Under the pieces are notes generated by a model. That model saw nothing but the letters and a program-made list of their open reading frames with translations. It searched no databases and was not told the DNA's origin. Shown in pieces: positions 54,510-63,979 of a stretch of DNA of 64,000 nt; positions within the stretch are counted from its first letter, which is position 1; each line of letters opens with the position of its first letter. Position numbers and translations under genes: made by a program. This stretch comes from Halomarina oriensis. GTDB lineage: Archaea; Halobacteriota; Halobacteria; Halobacteriales; Haloarculaceae. The stretch is from assembly GCF_009791395.1 (NCBI RefSeq), contig NZ_WSZK01000006.1, forward strand, positions 96,160 through 160,159, in the 5' to 3' direction.

Positions 54510-54806
54510 ATGGCACCACTCGCAGAAACACTAGCATTTGCGCTGTTCGCTTTCGTGACAGTGAGCAGCGCCCTCGGCATGGTGCTAGTGCGCGACGTCT
54601 GGCACGCGGCGCTCCTGATGGGGACAGCGCTGCTGTCGGTCGCCGTCCACTACGTCATGTTGCAGGCGGAGTTTCTGGCGGCGATGCAGATCCTCGTCTA
54701 CGTCGGCGGGGTTCTCATCCTCATCACGTTCGCCGTCATGTTGACCCGTGAGTCCGTTCCCGAAGCACGGACGGACGCCGAATCGGACGAGGAGGTCTCG
54801 GCATGA
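54510..54806 (+). CDS. nuoJ1: NADH-quinone oxidoreductase subunit J, first part
   Basis: 98 residues, three membrane helices (LAFALFAFVTVSSALGMVLV, HAALLMGTALLSVAVHYVML, then LVYVGGVLILITFAVML). The conserved AEFLAAMQILVYVGGVLILI of NuoJ is present. In haloarchaea NuoJ is encoded as two pieces. The next piece begins within this gene's last codon (ATGA overlap). Confidence 0.92.
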   Translation: MAPLAETLAFALFAFVTVSSALGMVLVRDVWHAALLMGTALLSVAVHYVMLQAEFLAAMQILVYVGGVLILITFAVMLTRESVPEARTDAESDEEVSA

Positions 54807-55156
54807 CCTCCCGACCGCGGCTCAACGACGACATCAACGTCGTGCAGGGACTGGCTGCATTCGCCCTGTTCGGCGTCCTGGCGCTGACGTTCGTCACCTC
54901 GACGGGCTGGAGCGCGCCGGCTGGCTTCCCCGACGGGTCGGTCACCGCGAGCATCGGCTACGCGATGTTCGACCTGACGAACCAGGCGGCCATCCAGTCC
55001 GAACCGTTCCTCGTCTCGTTCCTGATCATCGCGGTCGTCCTCGACGCCGCGCTCGACGGGGCGATCCTGCTCGCGAAACGCGAGGGCGGCGGCGGACTCT
55101 ACGGCGCGTCCCGTAACCGGCTCCGCACCGACGGCGGCACGGAGGACGACGACTGA
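54803..55156 (+). CDS. nuoJ2: NADH-quinone oxidoreductase subunit J, second part
   Basis: 117 residues; two membrane helices (GLAAFALFGVLALTFVTSTG and FLVSFLIIAVVLDAALDGAI) and an acidic tail with Lys/Arg. Corresponds to the C-terminal part of NuoJ. Overlaps nuoJ1 by four bases and nuoK by one base. Confidence 0.85.
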   Translation: MTSRPRLNDDINVVQGLAAFALFGVLALTFVTSTGWSAPAGFPDGSVTASIGYAMFDLTNQAAIQSEPFLVSFLIIAVVLDAALDGAILLAKREGGGGLYGASRNRLRTDGGTEDDD

Positions 55157-55458
55157 TGGTCCCGATCCAGTACTACATGATGCTGTCGGCGGCGCTGTTC
55201 TGCATCGGCGTCTTCGGCATCCTCACACGGCGGAACGCACTGATGTTCCTCATGAGCGTCGAGCTCATGCTCAACGCGGCGAACATCAACCTCGTCGCGT
55301 TCTCGTTCCAGAACGGCAACCTCACGGGACAGGTGTTCAGTCTGTTCACGATGGCGCTCGCCGCCGCGGAGGTGGCCGTCGGTATCGGCATCATCCTCGT
55401 GCTCTACCGCAACTTCTCCGACGTCGACGTCACCAAGGCGACGACGATGAGGTGGTAA
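55156..55458 (+). CDS. nuoK: NADH-quinone oxidoreductase subunit K
   Basis: 100 residues, three membrane helices. The conserved SVELMLNAANINLV (with membrane Glu) and MALAAAEVAVGIGIILVLYR are present. The start overlaps the nuoJ2 stop by one base (TGATG), which fixes the start. Confidence 0.95.
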   Translation: MVPIQYYMMLSAALFCIGVFGILTRRNALMFLMSVELMLNAANINLVAFSFQNGNLTGQVFSLFTMALAAAEVAVGIGIILVLYRNFSDVDVTKATTMRW

Positions 55459-55461
55459 TCT

Positions 55462-57498
55462 ATGGCAGGCGCATTCGACTTCGCTCCGGCTATCGCACTG
55501 CTCCCGTTCGGCTCGTTCGTCGTCGCGCTGTTCCTCGGGCACCTGATGCCCAAGCGCGGCGCGCTCGCTGGCATCATCGCGACCGTCGGGTCGCTGTTGC
55601 TCTCGATCTGGGTCGCACTGACCGTGCTCGGCGGTGAAACGTACAACGAAGCCATCTACGAGTTCGTCGCGGTCGGCGACCAGCCGATCCAGTTCGGTCT
55701 GCTGCTCGACCCGCTCTCCTCGTTGATGCTGATCATCGTCTCGCTCATCGCCGTGCTGGTCCACGTCTTCTCGCTGGGCTACATGAACGACGAGGGCGAG
55801 ACGGGACTGCCCCGGTACTACGGCGAACTCGGCCTGTTCACCGCGAGCATGCTCGCGTTCGTCATGTCCTCGAACCTGCTGATGGCGTTCATGTTCTTCG
55901 AGCTGGTCGGGCTCTGCTCGTACCTGCTCATCGGGTTCTGGTTCCGCCGTGACGGGCCACCTAGCGCCGCGAAGAAGGCGTTCCTCGTCACCCGCTTCGG
56001 TGACTACTTCTTCCTCGTCGGCGTCGTGGCCGTCTTCGCCACGTTCGGCACCGCGCAGTTCGCCGGCCCCGAGAGCTTCCCTCGGCTCGCCGAGGCGGCG
56101 CTGGCGGGCGAGGGCGAGGCGACCCTGCTGTTCGGCCTCGACGCCCAGACGTGGTTCACGGTCGTCGGACTGCTCATCCTCGGCGGTGTGATGGGGAAGT
56201 CCGCGCAGTTCCCGTTCCACACGTGGCTCCCCGACGCGATGGAGGGTCCGACGCCCGTCTCCGCGCTCATCCACGCCGCGACGATGGTCGCGGCGGGTGT
56301 CTACCTCGTCGCTCGTATCTACGGCTTCTACGCGCTGCTCCCGACGGCGCTCGCGGTCATCGCGTTCGTCGGCGGGTTCACCGCGCTGTTCGCCGCCACG
56401 ATGGGCGTCGTCAAGCGCGAGATCAAACAGGTGCTCGCGTACTCCACCATCTCCCAGTACGGCTATATCATGCTCGCGCTGGGTGGCGGTGGCTACGTCG
56501 CGGGTGTGTTCCACCTGACGACTCACGCCGTGTTCAAGGCGCTCCTGTTCCTCGGTGCGGGTTCGGTCATCATCGCCATGCACCACAACGAGGACATGTG
56601 GGAGATGGGTGGCCTCAAAGAGAAGATGCCGGTCACCTACTACGCGTTCCTCTCGGGGTCGCTCGCGCTCGCGGGTATCGTCCCGTTCTCCGGCTTCTGG
56701 TCGAAAGACGAGGTGCTGTTCGAGACACTCATTCACGGCTTCGGCAGCGACGGCGGCATCGGTATCGCCCTCCTGCTGGCCTACGCGATGGGTCTCGTCG
56801 CGGTGTTCTTCACCGGCTTCTACACCTTCCGGATGGTGCTACTGACGTTCCACGGCGAGCCGCGCTCGGACACCGCACGCGACCCCCACGGCGTTCACTG
56901 GAACGTCAAGGGGCCGCTGGCGGTGCTCGGCGTGCTGGCTGCGACGGTCGGGGTCATCAACCTTGTCCCCGTCCACACGTTCGTTCCCGCGGTTCCCGAG
57001 TACCTCCACGACTGGCTGTTCTACGGTCCCGAGGGCCTGAACGGCACGTACTACGAGGAACTGCTCCACAACGTCGCCGGCGTCGACCCCGGCTATCCGC
57101 TCGGTGAAGTCGGGACGATGCTGGCGTCGGCAGCCGTCTCGCTCGGTCTCGCACTCGCGGGGTCGGCGCTCGCCGTCGCGCTCTACCGCGGTGACTCGCC
57201 GGTCGAACACACCGACCGGCTCGGTTCTGCCAAGACTGTGCTGTTCAACAACTACTACCAAGACGAGTATCAGGTGTGGCTCGCCCAGGGGCTGACGATG
57301 CGCGTCGCCCGTGGTGCCGACAAGTTCGACCAGGGCGTCGTCGACGGCGTGGTCAACGGCGTCTCCTCCGTCTCGCTGCTCGGAGGCAGTCGCGTCCGCC
57401 GCATCCAGACGGGTATCGTGTCGAACTACGCGACGCTGCTGACGCTGGGGCTGGTCGCCCTGCTCGTCGGTATCGGGCTGATGGGGGGGTGGTTTTAG
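55462..57498 (+). CDS. nuoL: NADH-quinone oxidoreductase subunit L
   Basis: 678 residues, about 16 membrane helices with the antiporter-like core (YGELGLFTASMLAFVMSS, FELVGLCSYLLIGFWFRRDG, HTWLPDAMEGPTPVSALIHA). A long amphipathic segment and final helix follow (PVEHTDRLGSAKTVLFNNYY). Proton-pumping module; nuoM begins directly after its stop. Confidence 0.95.
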   Translation: MAGAFDFAPAIALLPFGSFVVALFLGHLMPKRGALAGIIATVGSLLLSIWVALTVLGGETYNEAIYEFVAVGDQPIQFGLLLDPLSSLMLIIVSLIAVLVHVFSLGYMNDEGETGLPRYYGELGLFTASMLAFVMSSNLLMAFMFFELVGLCSYLLIGFWFRRDGPPSAAKKAFLVTRFGDYFFLVGVVAVFATFGTAQFAGPESFPRLAEAALAGEGEATLLFGLDAQTWFTVVGLLILGGVMGKSAQFPFHTWLPDAMEGPTPVSALIHAATMVAAGVYLVARIYGFYALLPTALAVIAFVGGFTALFAATMGVVKREIKQVLAYSTISQYGYIMLALGGGGYVAGVFHLTTHAVFKALLFLGAGSVIIAMHHNEDMWEMGGLKEKMPVTYYAFLSGSLALAGIVPFSGFWSKDEVLFETLIHGFGSDGGIGIALLLAYAMGLVAVFFTGFYTFRMVLLTFHGEPRSDTARDPHGVHWNVKGPLAVLGVLAATVGVINLVPVHTFVPAVPEYLHDWLFYGPEGLNGTYYEELLHNVAGVDPGYPLGEVGTMLASAAVSLGLALAGSALAVALYRGDSPVEHTDRLGSAKTVLFNNYYQDEYQVWLAQGLTMRVARGADKFDQGVVDGVVNGVSSVSLLGGSRVRRIQTGIVSNYATLLTLGLVALLVGIGLMGGWF

Positions 57499-59082
57499 AT
57501 GCTCATCGAAGCCCTCATCGGCGTCTGTCTGCTCGGTGCGATGCTCACGTTCGTCGCGCCCGACCGGGTCGCCGGCAAGCTAGCGGCGGGTATCAGTCTC
57601 GTCCCGCTCGTCGGGTCGCTGTTCATGTACGCGACGTTCGAGGCGTCGGGCAACGCGCTGTTCGGCGGCGAGACGATGTTCGGCATGAACCTCGCGTGGT
57701 TCGAGCTCGCGAGCTACCAGCTGTCGTACCACACCGGTCTCGACGGCATCTCGCTCCCGCTGTTCGTGCTCTCGACGGTCCTCGTCCCGCTCGCCATCCT
57801 GAGCGCGTGGACGCCGATTCAGGAGCGTCAGAGCCAGTTCTACGGCCTCGTCCTCTTCATGGAGGCGAGCCTGCTCGGCGTCTTCTCGGCGCTGGACTTC
57901 TTCCTCTGGTTCGTCTTCTGGGAGGCCGTCCTCATCCCGATGTACTTCCTCATCGGCGTCTGGGGCGGCCCGCGTCGGAAGTACGCCGCTATCAAGTTCT
58001 TCGTCTACACGAACGTCGCCTCGCTGGTGATGTTCATCGGCTTCGCCACCCTCGTGTTCGCGCTGGGTGACTCGGTCGGCTCCTTCGGGCTCCCCGAGGT
58101 GACCCAGGCCATCGCCGACGGCGGCCTCGGGAGCGTCGCGGGCGTGCCGGGCGAGACCATCGCGCTCGTCTCGTTCGTGCTGATGTTCATCGGGTTCGCG
58201 GTGAAGGTGCCCGTCGTCCCGCTCCACACCTGGCTGCCCGACGCGCACGTCGAAGCGCCGACCCCGGTGTCGGTGCTGCTGGCGGGCGTCCTCCTGAAGA
58301 TGGGGACGTACGCGCTGCTCCGGTTCAACTTCACGATGCTGCCGGGTGTCGCCACCGACCTCGCGGTGTTCATCGCCCTGATCGGTGCCGCGAGCGTCAT
58401 CTACGGCGCACTGCTCGCGCTCGCACAGCAGGACCTCAAGCGCATCGTCGCGTACTCCTCGGTCTCCTCGATGGGGTACGTCATCCTGGGGCTCGTCGCG
58501 TACACCGAGTACGGACTCGGCGGTGCGACGTTCCAGATGGTCGCTCACGGCCTCATCTCGGGGCTGATGTTCATGTGCGTCGGCGTCGTCTACAACACGA
58601 CCCACACGCGCATGGTCGGCGACATGTCCGGGCTGGCCTCGCGGATGCCCTACACGGTCGGGGCGCTCGTCGCGGGCGCGTTCGCCTACATGGGCCTGCC
58701 GCTGATGGCCGGCTTCGCGGGCGAGTTCTTCATCTTCCGTGGCGCGTTCGCCTCGACGGTGCTCCCCAACAACGGGATGGCACTCATCACGGGCGTCGCC
58801 ATGTTCGGTATCGTCATCGTCGCGGGCTACTTGCTGTTCGCGATGCAGCGGGTCCTGTTCGGCGAGTTCTTCTCGGCGACGGACTACGAGGTCCGCGAGG
58901 CGGGCGTCCACGACGTGGCTCCGCTCATCGTCCTCGTGTTGCTCGTCATCCTGCTGGGCACGGCTCCGGGCATCTTCTTCGACATGATCGTGACCGCCAC
59001 GCGGCCCATCCTCGACAACGTCGGGGGCGGTGGTGAGGCGGCCGTCGAGTCGCTCGGATCCGTCCTCGGAGGTGTCCGATAG
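57499..59082 (+). CDS. nuoM: NADH-quinone oxidoreductase subunit M
   Basis: 527 residues, antiporter fold with WEAVLIPMYFLIGVWGG, PLHTWLPDAHVEAPTPVSVL (conserved Lys/Glu and His region) and LLKMGTYALLRFNF. Pumps protons in the membrane arm. No spacer on either side: nuoL stop and nuoM start are adjacent, as are nuoM stop and nuoN start. Confidence 0.95.
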   Translation: MLIEALIGVCLLGAMLTFVAPDRVAGKLAAGISLVPLVGSLFMYATFEASGNALFGGETMFGMNLAWFELASYQLSYHTGLDGISLPLFVLSTVLVPLAILSAWTPIQERQSQFYGLVLFMEASLLGVFSALDFFLWFVFWEAVLIPMYFLIGVWGGPRRKYAAIKFFVYTNVASLVMFIGFATLVFALGDSVGSFGLPEVTQAIADGGLGSVAGVPGETIALVSFVLMFIGFAVKVPVVPLHTWLPDAHVEAPTPVSVLLAGVLLKMGTYALLRFNFTMLPGVATDLAVFIALIGAASVIYGALLALAQQDLKRIVAYSSVSSMGYVILGLVAYTEYGLGGATFQMVAHGLISGLMFMCVGVVYNTTHTRMVGDMSGLASRMPYTVGALVAGAFAYMGLPLMAGFAGEFFIFRGAFASTVLPNNGMALITGVAMFGIVIVAGYLLFAMQRVLFGEFFSATDYEVREAGVHDVAPLIVLVLLVILLGTAPGIFFDMIVTATRPILDNVGGGGEAAVESLGSVLGGVR

Positions 59083-60591
59083 ATGTTACAACAGCCGTTC
59101 GAAATCTCTGGGCTCGCCCTGCTCGCACCGACGCTTCTGCTCGGTGTGACGGCGCTGGTCCTGTTCCTCATCGACAGTATCGCCCCCGAAGAGTCGTCGT
59201 CCGCGCTCCTTTCGGGAGTGACGGTCACCGGGTCGCTCGCGGCACTGGCCGCGGCGGGAGCCATCCTCGTCACGACCGGCGGGGACCCCCAGGACCTCTA
59301 CGGCGGGCAACTCGTCGTCGACGGGATGAGCCTGTTCTTCACGTTCATCTTCACGAGCGTGACCGCGCTCGTCGCGCTCGCCAGCTACGACTACCTCGAG
59401 GAGTTCCGTTACAAGGCGGAGTTCCACTCGCTGACCGTGCTGGCGGCGACGGGGATGACGCTGATGGCGAGTTCCAACTCGCTGGCGACGGCGTTCATCA
59501 GCCTCGAACTCGCCTCGCTGCCGTCGTACGCGCTCGTCGCGTTCCTCAAGAACAACCGCGGGAGCGTCGAGGCGGGGTTGAAGTACTTCCTCATCGGCGC
59601 GCTGTCGTCGGCGGTGTTCGCTTACGGCATCTCGCTGGTGTACGGTGTCACCGGCCACCTGCAGTTCAATCAGGTCGCCGAGAACCTCGGTGCGGCCGGT
59701 GACGGCCTCGTCGGCGTGCTCGGCGTCGGTATCCTCATGATCATCGGTGGGTTCGCGTTCAAGACGGCGAGCGTGCCGTTCCACTGGTGGGCCCCCGAGG
59801 CGTACGAGGGTGCGCCCGCACCCGTCAGTGCGTTCCTCTCGTCGGCCTCGAAGGCCGCCGGGTTCGTCATCGCGTTCCGCGTGTTCACCGTCGCGTTCCC
59901 CCAGGCGACCGCCGTCGACCTCGGTATCGACTGGGTGCTCGCCTTCCAGGTGCTCGCGCTCGTCACGATGACCCTCGGGAACTTCGCCGCCGCGACCCAG
60001 GAGAACGTCAAGCGGATGTTGGCGTACTCCTCCATCGGGCACGCCGGCTACGTGCTCATCGCGCTCGGTGCGCTCACCGGGAGCGCAGACCAGGCGCTCG
60101 TCCTCGGTGCCGGGATGCTCCACCTCGTCGTCTACGGCTTCATGAACACGGGGGCGTTCCTGTTCATCGCCCTCGTCGAGTACTGGGGCGTCGGCCGCAC
60201 GTTCGAGGACTACAACGGTCTCGGGAAGCAGGCACCGGTCGCCTGCGTTGCGATGACCGTGTTCCTGTTCAGCCTCGCGGGCCTGCCTATCGGTGGCGGG
60301 TTCCTCTCGAAGATCTTCCTCATCCTCGCGGCGGCGAACGCCGCGACCATCGGGACGTACGTCCTCGCGTTCGCGCTCGTCGTCAACAGCGCCCTGTCGC
60401 TGTTCTACTACTCGCGGGTCGTGAAGGCGATGTGGATCGAGGACCCGGTCACGGACCTCGAGGTCGGTGGCTACCCCACCGGCCTGTACGCGGCCATCGT
60501 CGTCGCCGCCGTCGTGACGGTCCTCCTGCTCCCGGGGCTGGGACTGTTCTCGGGGGTCGCCTTCGACGCCGCGGCGTCGATGATTCAGTAA
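59083..60591 (+). CDS. nuoN: NADH-quinone oxidoreductase subunit N
   Basis: 502 residues, about 14 membrane helices with SLELASLPSYALVAFLKNNR, FKTASVPFHWWAPEAYEGAP and QENVKRMLAYSSIGHAGYVL, the NuoN pattern. Last gene of the nuo operon. No nuoE, F or G in the window, consistent with a complex I lacking the NADH module. Confidence 0.95.
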   Translation: MLQQPFEISGLALLAPTLLLGVTALVLFLIDSIAPEESSSALLSGVTVTGSLAALAAAGAILVTTGGDPQDLYGGQLVVDGMSLFFTFIFTSVTALVALASYDYLEEFRYKAEFHSLTVLAATGMTLMASSNSLATAFISLELASLPSYALVAFLKNNRGSVEAGLKYFLIGALSSAVFAYGISLVYGVTGHLQFNQVAENLGAAGDGLVGVLGVGILMIIGGFAFKTASVPFHWWAPEAYEGAPAPVSAFLSSASKAAGFVIAFRVFTVAFPQATAVDLGIDWVLAFQVLALVTMTLGNFAAATQENVKRMLAYSSIGHAGYVLIALGALTGSADQALVLGAGMLHLVVYGFMNTGAFLFIALVEYWGVGRTFEDYNGLGKQAPVACVAMTVFLFSLAGLPIGGGFLSKIFLILAAANAATIGTYVLAFALVVNSALSLFYYSRVVKAMWIEDPVTDLEVGGYPTGLYAAIVVAAVVTVLLLPGLGLFSGVAFDAAASMIQ

Positions 60592-60703
60592 CGACCGGGA
60601 CACTCCGCTTCGACCCGTTCTCCGGTTCTCTCTCGACTCCGTCCGTCAGCCGACCGCTCGCCGAGGCGGTGAAGCTTTCCCCACGGGGGTCGTTCGAGCG
60701 GAC

Positions 60704-62194
60704 ATGAACACCCGGCTCGTCCTGGGGTGTGGGTCGTTCGGGCACGCCCTCATCGAGGAGTTGCGCCAACGACCCGGAGACGTCCACGTCATCTCGGGCG
60801 ACGAGGGGCGCGTCGACTCGCTCCGTGGGGAGAACGTCCCGGCCGAGTTGGGCGTCTACGACGACCGTGCGGTCATCGAGAGCGTCAAGGACGACGACCT
60901 GCCGACGGTCTCCGGCGTCGTCGTCGCCGGGGACGACGCCGACCGGAACCTCCAGGCTATCGACCACGCTCGGACGCTCTACCCCGACGCGACCGTCGTC
61001 GCCTACGTCGGCCGTGACCCCACCGACGACCAGCGTGCCGCGTTCGACGAACGGGCCGACGGCGTCGTCGACCCCACCGAAATCGTCCCGCGTCGAATCC
61101 TCCAGGCCGCCGGCCGTGGCGGCCTCCGCCTCCGCCAGCTCCACCGTATCGTCCGTGACCTCGACGGTCCGCTCGCGGTCGTGATGCACGACAACCCGGA
61201 CCCCGACGCCATCGCCAGCGCGTGCGCACTGGCACAGATCGCAGAGAACGCCGGCTGTGAGGCCGAACCGTGCTACTACGGTGAGATCTCCCACCAGGAG
61301 AACCTCGCGCTGGTCAACCTGCTGGAGTACGACCTCACCAACCTCGACCCCGAGACCGACCTCTCGCGGTTCGCCGGGTTCGCGCTCATCGACCACTCCC
61401 GGCCCGGCGTCAACGACCAACTCCCGCCCGACACCCCCATCGACATCGTCGTCGACCACCATCCGCCACGGGAACCCATCGAGGCGCGGTTCGTCGACCT
61501 CCGGAGCGACATCGGCGCGACGAGCACGCTCCTGACGGACTACCTCAGACGCCTCGACATCGAACCGTCGCGGGCGGTCGCTACGGGGCTCCTGTTCGGT
61601 ATCCGTATCGACACGAAGGACTTCCGCCGGGAGGTGAGCGTCGACGACTACGAGGCGGCGTCGTACCTCCTCCCGTTCGCCGACACCGCGACCCTCGACC
61701 GGGTGGAGTCGCCCTCCATCAGTGTCGACACGCTGGAGACGGTCGGTCGGGCCATCCGGAACCGCGACGTCCGCGGTGAGGTGCTCACCTCCTGTGTCGG
61801 TCGCTTACACGCTCGTGACGCACTGGCACAGGCCGCCGACCGGTTGCTCGGTCTACAGGACGTGACGACGACGCTCGTCTACGGGTTCAAGGACGGCACC
61901 ATCTACATGTCCGCCCGCACGCGCGGGACCGACCTCGACGTGGGCGAGACACTGCGCGAGGCGTTCTCGCAGATCGGTGAGGCCGGCGGCCACGCCGACA
62001 TGGCCGGCGCGCAGATTCCGCTGGGCCTGCTCGGGACCGTCGAGGAGGACGCAGACGAGGACCTCTCGTCGGTCATCACCGACGTGGTCACCGACCGGTT
62101 CTTCGAGACGCTGCGGGCGCGGCCGAACTGGGACCTCATCGACCTCTACGACGGCGGTGTCGAGGAGTTGCCCGTCGGGGCGGACGAGGAGTAG
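60704..62194 (+). CDS. RCK-domain plus DHH phosphoesterase
   Basis: 496 residues. An N-terminal RCK/TrkA-N Rossmann domain (MNTRLVLGCGSFGHALIEEL) is followed by a DHH phosphoesterase domain with motif I MHDNPDPDAIASAC, LIDHSRPG and VVDHHPPRE, and a C-terminal DHHA1 region (GGHADMAGAQIP). The combination resembles nanoRNase/pAp-phosphatase-like proteins joined to a nucleotide- or potassium-linked sensor. Function undetermined. A 36-base stem-loop follows its stop. Confidence 0.88.
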   Translation: MNTRLVLGCGSFGHALIEELRQRPGDVHVISGDEGRVDSLRGENVPAELGVYDDRAVIESVKDDDLPTVSGVVVAGDDADRNLQAIDHARTLYPDATVVAYVGRDPTDDQRAAFDERADGVVDPTEIVPRRILQAAGRGGLRLRQLHRIVRDLDGPLAVVMHDNPDPDAIASACALAQIAENAGCEAEPCYYGEISHQENLALVNLLEYDLTNLDPETDLSRFAGFALIDHSRPGVNDQLPPDTPIDIVVDHHPPREPIEARFVDLRSDIGATSTLLTDYLRRLDIEPSRAVATGLLFGIRIDTKDFRREVSVDDYEAASYLLPFADTATLDRVESPSISVDTLETVGRAIRNRDVRGEVLTSCVGRLHARDALAQAADRLLGLQDVTTTLVYGFKDGTIYMSARTRGTDLDVGETLREAFSQIGEAGGHADMAGAQIPLGLLGTVEEDADEDLSSVITDVVTDRFFETLRARPNWDLIDLYDGGVEELPVGADEE

Positions 62195-62230
62195 CGCGGT
62201 TCGGACCGAGCGAAGCGAAGGAGAACCGCG
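62195..62230 (+). terminator. Stem-loop after the RCK-DHH gene
   Basis: CGCGGTTC (62195-62202) and GAACCGCG (62223-62230) form a perfect 8-bp stem enclosing GGACCGAGCGAAGCGAAGGA, immediately after the TAG stop. A role in 3' end formation is plausible; there is no following T-run, so confidence is low. Confidence 0.35.
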
Positions 62231-62330
62231 GACGGAACGGCGAGTGCCCGAGCGTCGAGGAGTCGGACAGCCTCGCGGCCGGATACGTCCGACCGGGAGG
62301 CTTTTGCCCGAACTGACCCTCCATCCGGCA

Positions 62331-63124
62331 ATGGGCGAGCAGAAACTCCGCGTCAAGGACTACATGACCCGTGACGTGGTCACGGTCAGCGTCGACGAGA
62401 CCGTCGCGGACGTGAAACGCCGTATCGCCGAGAGCGAGGAGCACAGCGGCTTTCCGGTCTGTGACGGCCGACGCGTCCACGGGTTCATCGCGGCGCGTGA
62501 CCTGCTGCTCGCCGACGACGAGGAGCCGATGTTCAAGGTGATGAACGACGACCTCATCGTCGCCCACCCGGAGATGAACATCAACGACACCGCACGCGTC
62601 ATCCTGCGTTCGGGCATCCAGAAACTCCCCGTCGTCGACGACGCGGGCAACCTCGTCGGCATCATCTCGAACGCCGAGTGGTGCGTTCACAGATCGAACG
62701 CGCCACGCCGGGGAAGGTGGACAAACTGATGCAGACGCTGCGGAACATCCACTCCGTCGGGATGCACCAGGAGCGCCGCCGGGTCGCCCTCGACGACCTC
62801 CGCCCCACGCAGTCGAAGGTCTACACCGACGAACTGGAGGGTCGGAAGTACGAACTGGAGAACGGCCTCGCGGAACCGCTGGTCGTCATCGACAACGGTG
62901 GCCGGGACCTGCTGCTCGCCGACGGCCACCACCGCGTCAAGGCGGCGTACCGCGACGACATCCCCGAGATGGACGCCTACGTCATCGTGCTGGACAGACC
63001 GGTCGAACTCGGGATGGCCGAGACGGCACGCAAGGCGAACCTCCACTCCATCGACGACATCCAGGAGGTCGACTACGCCCACCACCCGCTGGTCGAGACG
63101 ACGAAGCGGTTCCAGCGCGACTGA
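62331..63124 (+). pseudogene. CBS-pair / ParB-like gene with one frameshift
   Basis: The first part (MGEQKLRVKDYMTRDVVTVS) holds two CBS motifs (VKDYMTRDVVTVSVDETV, HSGFPVCDG). A one-base deletion in the codon GAC at about 62677 ends it, and the protein resumes as VVRSQIERATPGKVDKLMQT in the next frame to 63124. It ends in a ParB/sulfiredoxin-like domain (DLLLADGHHRVKAAYR). Restoring one base yields 264 residues, as in other haloarchaea. The family may bind adenine nucleotides; role uncertain. Assembly error or real frameshift. Confidence 0.8.
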
Positions 63125-63203
63125 CCGACGACGGGGCCGTCGCGGAGACCGACGGAACCTGTTTCTGGAAACGCCTTTTCCCCTCCCCCCACCAGTACCG
63201 ACC

Positions 63204-63979
63204 ATGAGTGACGCGGTGACGGTCCCCGACCGCACGACGGCAGAGAGCGCCGACCCGCCACCGGCGGTGTCGGTACGTGGCCTGACCAAGACCTACGAGG
63301 GCGGCGACGAGGTGGTGCGGGCCGTCGACGACGTGACTCTCGACATCGCACCCGGAACCGTCGTCGGCGTCCTCGGGCCGAACGGCGCGGGGAAGACGAC
63401 TACCCTCAAGTCGATGCTCGGACTGGTCGTCCCGACCAGCGGGTCGGTCACCGTCGCGGGTGTCGACGTCCACGAGGACCCGACGGAGGCGTACGCCCAC
63501 GTCGGTGCGATGCTGGAGGGCGCACGCAACGTCTACTGGCGACTCACCGTCCGCGAGAACCTCCGGTTCTTCGCGGGCCTGGGCGGTCGGAAGCCGAGCG
63601 CGATGGCCGAGCGTCACGAGCAACTACTGGACCAACTCGAACTCGCCGAGAAGGCCGACACGCCGGTCAACGACCTCTCGCGCGGGATGAAACAGAAGGT
63701 GTCGCTGGCGTGTACGCTCGCCCGCGACGTGGCCGTGGCGTTCCTCGACGAACCGACGCTCGGACTGGACGTCGAGAGCGCCGTCGAGTTGCGCCGCGAA
63801 CTCCGCCGACTGGACCGACGGAGGAGTCGATGACCGTCGTCCTGTCGAGTCACGACATGGATGTCATCCAGGCGGTCTGTGACCGCGTCGGTCGTGATGG
63901 TCGACGGTTGCGTCGATCGCCGACGACACGGTGCGGCCTCGTCGACGCGTTCGGTACGCAGGCGTACCGGCTGACCTGA
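63204..63979 (+). pseudogene. ABC transporter ATP-binding protein, frameshifted C-terminus
   Basis: Start MSDAVTVPDRTTAESADPPP. Walker A GPNGAGKTTT, signature LSRGMKQKVSLAC and Walker B VAFLDEPTLGLD are intact. At about 63812 the frame shifts; the H-loop region (MTVVLSSHDMDVIQAVCDRV) lies in another frame, and the next 48 bases look further disrupted before LVDAFGTQAYRLT. Net length fits a 258-residue ATPase with one base missing. A transmembrane partner, if any, lies outside the window. Confidence 0.75.

Noticed and set aside
55099..56736. 545-codon minus-strand frame
   Set aside because: Antisense to nuoK and nuoL.
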